A stretch of 64,000 nt of DNA from Celeribacter baekdonensis. GTDB lineage: Bacteria > Pseudomonadota > Alphaproteobacteria > Rhodobacterales > Rhodobacteraceae. Location of the stretch: contig NZ_CP028475.1 in assembly GCF_003047105.1 (NCBI RefSeq), forward strand, positions 1,922,001 to 1,986,000, read 5' to 3'. The stretch's first letter is position 1, and each line of letters opens with the position of its first letter. The translations under genes were made by a program, and so were the position numbers. Positions 61,776 through 64,000 of the stretch are shown here, one piece after another. The notes below the pieces were generated by a model. That model saw only the letters and a program-made list of their open reading frames with translations, ran no database searches and was not told where the DNA came from.

Positions 61776-62333
61776 CTACGGCGGTGAGATTTGGCGCACC
61801 ATTTCGGCCAATTGCGTCAGATCCGCATCCTCCATACCCAGTTCGGCCAAATGAAGCGCGGTATTGAACAGGTATTCCGCGTTCGGCCCACGTCCGCCGA
61901 TGGCGCGGGCGATGATTTCGGCTTGGCGCGTGAGCGGGAGAGGCCCGGTGTATTGGACATGATCAGGATCGACAACATAGGCCAGAGACGGAACTTCACG
62001 CCCATCCGACAGGGTTAACATCACCCGGCGTTCCAAATAGGCCGAAGACACCAATTCACGCTCGCGCAAATAGGCGAGTGTGGCGGCGGCATGATCGCGA
62101 CTAACATGAAAGGCCAAGCCGCGACAGGAGGCGCGATCTTCCAAGTCCAGAGCCAAAACAAGCCCCGGTTCCTCAGGCGTGCCCCGGTGATGGATAGACC
62201 ACATGCAAAAGCTGCGGGCATAGCCCAAAAGGGTCGCGGGCACCCGCTCCGCAAAGGCAAAATCCGGATTCCACATCAATGAGCCGTAGCCAAAGACCCA
62301 AAACCCTTCTTCTAAATCGTGATCCAACGTCAT
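61776..62333 (-). CDS. ChaC-type gamma-glutamylcyclotransferase
   Basis: A 185-residue protein that turns gamma-glutamyl peptides, chiefly glutathione in ChaC enzymes, into 5-oxoproline. The signature Phe-Gly-Tyr-Gly-Ser-Leu-Met-Trp is at 14-21, and the acidic Thr-Pro-Glu-Glu-Pro-Gly segment near 51-56 is conserved in the family. I chose Met at 62333 (Thr-Leu-Asp-His) over the longer frame from 62417. It acts in glutathione turnover, along with gloB and trxB elsewhere in the window. Confidence 0.9.
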   Translation of the reverse strand: MTLDHDLEEGFWVFGYGSLMWNPDFAFAERVPATLLGYARSFCMWSIHHRGTPEEPGLVLALDLEDRASCRGLAFHVSRDHAAATLAYLRERELVSSAYLERRVMLTLSDGREVPSLAYVVDPDHVQYTGPLPLTRQAEIIARAIGGRGPNAEYLFNTALHLAELGMEDADLTQLAEMVRQISPP

Positions 62334-62449
62334 CCTGCTTTCCCGTCTAAGGCCTTTTCCAAGGCACCGAGGCCCGTTAAACACGGGCTGAAACGGAATG
62401 CAAAGGGTCGGGCACATGGTGCGCCAACCCCGCCGCGAAAGGGCAACAC

Positions 62450-63451
62450 ATGCGCAAACTCATCTGGCTCGTCGTGATCATTGGGCTGGCCTATTCCGGC
62501 TATTGGTTTATCGGCGCGAAGGGCACAGAAAAGGCAATTGCGGGATGGGCCTCCGCGCGCGCCTCTGAGGGCTGGCAGGCCGACTATAGTGACATTGCTA
62601 CGCACGGATTTCCGCTGCGGTTTGACACCACCATCACCGAGCCGCGCTTTGCCGATCCACGCACAGGTGTGGCCTTTTCAACGCCGCAGTTTGACATCCT
62701 GAGCCAAAGCCACCGCCCGACCCGCATTCGCGCGCAGGTCGCACAAACGGCCACATTGGCCACGCCGCTGCAACGGATGGAGATCACACAAGAGGTGGCC
62801 GAGGCGGAATTGTTTGTCGAACCGGGACCGAGCCTGACCTTGGATCATGCCTCCGCCACGCTCAACGGCTTTGCCGTGACCTCCAATTTGGGCTGGGGCG
62901 TGACACTTGAAACCGGGCGTTTCAACACCCAACGTGACAGCTCCAACCCCCTCAAACATGAAATTTCCCTCACCGCACAGGGGCTGACCCCGTCACAAGG
63001 CCTGATGACATCGCTCGATCCAAAAGGGCTTTTGTCGCATCAATTTGAGCAGCTTGAGCTGAGCATGACGACCACATTCAACGGAGCGTGGGACATTCAT
63101 GCCCTCGAAGGCCCACGCCCACAGCCGACCCATATTGACCTGACCAGCCTCACCGCGAAATGGGGCAAATTGGATTTGCGCATGACCGGGGCCTTTGATG
63201 TGGATGCCCGCGGCTATCCGGTGGGCAAAGTCGCAATCAAGGCTCAGAATTGGCGCGAGATGATCGAAATCGCCATATCGACCGGCATGATCCCGCAAAA
63301 TATGAGCACCCTCGCGCTGCGCGCAGGCGAGATGCTGGCCGGACTTTCGGGACGCAAAGACACGATTGATGCGGAGCTGACGCTGAAAGACGGGATGATC
63401 ACCTTGGGCTTTATCCCACTGGGCCCAGCCCCGCGCCTGAGAATCCGGTAA
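62450..63451 (+). CDS. DUF2125 family membrane-anchored protein
   Basis: A 333-residue protein with an N-terminal hydrophobic helix (4-20) and a long beta-rich body that looks like AsmA/DUF2125-type envelope proteins: Gly-Phe-Pro-Leu-Arg-Phe-Asp near 52, and repeated Leu-Thr-Leu-Asp-type strands. Lys-Val-Ala-Ile-Lys-Ala-Gln-Asn-Trp-Arg-Glu-Met near 262 is a DUF2125 signature. AAAGGG precedes the ATG. It is convergent with the extensin-like gene, 3 bp apart. The function is unknown; lipid transport is a guess. Confidence 0.85.
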   Translation: MRKLIWLVVIIGLAYSGYWFIGAKGTEKAIAGWASARASEGWQADYSDIATHGFPLRFDTTITEPRFADPRTGVAFSTPQFDILSQSHRPTRIRAQVAQTATLATPLQRMEITQEVAEAELFVEPGPSLTLDHASATLNGFAVTSNLGWGVTLETGRFNTQRDSSNPLKHEISLTAQGLTPSQGLMTSLDPKGLLSHQFEQLELSMTTTFNGAWDIHALEGPRPQPTHIDLTSLTAKWGKLDLRMTGAFDVDARGYPVGKVAIKAQNWREMIEIAISTGMIPQNMSTLALRAGEMLAGLSGRKDTIDAELTLKDGMITLGFIPLGPAPRLRIR

Positions 63452-63454
63452 AGG

Positions 63455-64000
63455 TCAGCGGCAATAGCTTCCGGCGCGATAGCGCGCCGTGTCGAAATGA
63501 AAGTGATCGCGGTGATACCGATCTGACTCGGGCCCCAAGACGGTGCCAAACGGTCCGCAGGCCGTGCCGTGCAACTTGCGTAGCAGTTTGCCATCCACCC
63601 GCTGATCCCAGCCGGTGAGCACGCTCAAGGATTTGCCGTTGCGCAGCGTGAGGGCCGAAATGTCGATGGCGTGGCCTTTACCATGTTCCGAGATTTTCGC
63701 ACCGCTTTGGTTGTTGCGGGGCCGACAGGCATAACTGGCAGCGACTTTCAGCTCGGCAAGCCCGCCACCAAGCCGCCCAATCGTAGGTTTCGCGCCGTTC
63801 TCGACCCAAGAGCGAAGCGTTTTGGCGGTGGTGCAATCAACAATCGCCGGGGTGGACAGGCGCACGCCCGCGACCTCGGTGATCTCAACAGGCTCGGAAA
63901 TACCACAACCTGCCTTGCCCCGGATCGCACTGATGGTCCGGCCCCGGATGTCGCTCACGCCACAGACCGACCCCTTTTTGCCATAGCTCAGCTGTGCCGC
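63455..64000 (-). CDS. Extensin family protein, 5' end outside window
   Basis: A C-terminal part of at least 180 residues, open to the right edge. It has the extensin-like C-terminal domain: Cys pairs, Ser-Tyr-Ala-Cys-Arg-Pro-Arg-Asn-Asn, Ser-Glu-His-Gly-Lys-Gly-His-Ala-Ile-Asp and His-Arg-Asp-His-Phe-His-Phe-Asp. The His/Asp pattern resembles zinc-dependent D,D- or L,D-peptidases such as VanY/MepA, so peptidoglycan hydrolysis is likely. It probably has a signal peptide beyond the edge. Confidence 0.88.
   Translation of the reverse strand, partial: AAQLSYGKKGSVCGVSDIRGRTISAIRGKAGCGISEPVEITEVAGVRLSTPAIVDCTTAKTLRSWVENGAKPTIGRLGGGLAELKVAASYACRPRNNQSGAKISEHGKGHAIDISALTLRNGKSLSVLTGWDQRVDGKLLRKLHGTACGPFGTVLGPESDRYHRDHFHFDTARYRAGSYCR

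Overview
The window looks like a chromosomal housekeeping segment of a marine-type alphaproteobacterium of the family Rhodobacteraceae (Roseobacter group). The reasons are the GC-rich codon use, an F1-only ATP synthase operon (atpHAGDC without the F0 genes), the hsp20-DUF1150 and mce-DUF1467 pairs, DUF6455, DUF2125 and Hint-domain proteins, an H-type lectin gene beside atpC, and many ATGA or TAATG gene overlaps. I see no rRNA, tRNA, prophage, insertion sequence or CRISPR array. These assignments are by reading and recall of families; no database search was run.

Layout. 1-3.9 kb: the end of an unidentified gene, two DUF6455 genes behind an FNR-type site, a MATE transporter with a glyoxalase-related protein, and an M48 lipoprotein protease. 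4-7.6 kb: small conserved proteins, a nitroreductase and an EI24/CysZ-like membrane protein, methylmalonyl-CoA epimerase with DUF1467, and a response regulator. 7.7-16.3 kb: aspS, a GT87 membrane protein, carB and an RhlE-type helicase. 16.3-23.1 kb: an unrecognised small protein with a dyad-rich upstream region, tdk, CsaA, proC, a YbjN-domain gene, ubiK, and the overlapping lgt / NDUFAF7-like / pgeF operon. 23.4-28.6 kb: a 48-residue protein, a Hint protein, divergent lrp and trxB, and a fused ATP sulfurylase/APS kinase. 28.6-35.8 kb: cytochrome b561, DUF1150 and Hsp20 (RpoH-type promoter), YdcH, purEK, a lipase-like hydrolase, an acetyltransferase, and groESL with CIRCE. 35.9-45.4 kb: DUF2161, class II pyrophosphatase, HAD hydrolase, a frameshifted MaoC gene, ribF, YcgN, threonine aldolase, HCCA isomerase, prs and an H-type lectin. 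45.5-50.4 kb: the F1 ATPase operon. 51-53.6 kb: two tandem, very acidic membrane-anchored paralogues. 53.6-64 kb: methyltransferase/gloB, clpA, an M23 peptidase, a MotA/MotB-like pair, ChaC, DUF2125 and an extensin-like protein cut by the window edge.

How the genes work together. Most of the genes serve nucleotide synthesis (carB, purE, purK, prs, tdk), protein quality control (groESL, hsp20, clpA), energy (F1 ATPase, pyrophosphatase), thiol and aldehyde handling (trxB, gloB, ChaC), sulfate activation, and envelope upkeep (lgt, pgeF, M23, M48, extensin-like).

The most unusual items are these. The tandem acidic paralogues share an 86-bp identical 5' cassette and a repeated GY(L/F)H module. 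A two-copy stem-loop repeat carries a compensatory base pair change. An intrinsic terminator sits against the proC start. CCCC/GGGG dyads lie upstream of an unknown gene. Three apparent one-base losses occur, two in MaoC and one at the clpA 3' end; two of the three lie in C-runs, so they may be sequence errors rather than gene decay.
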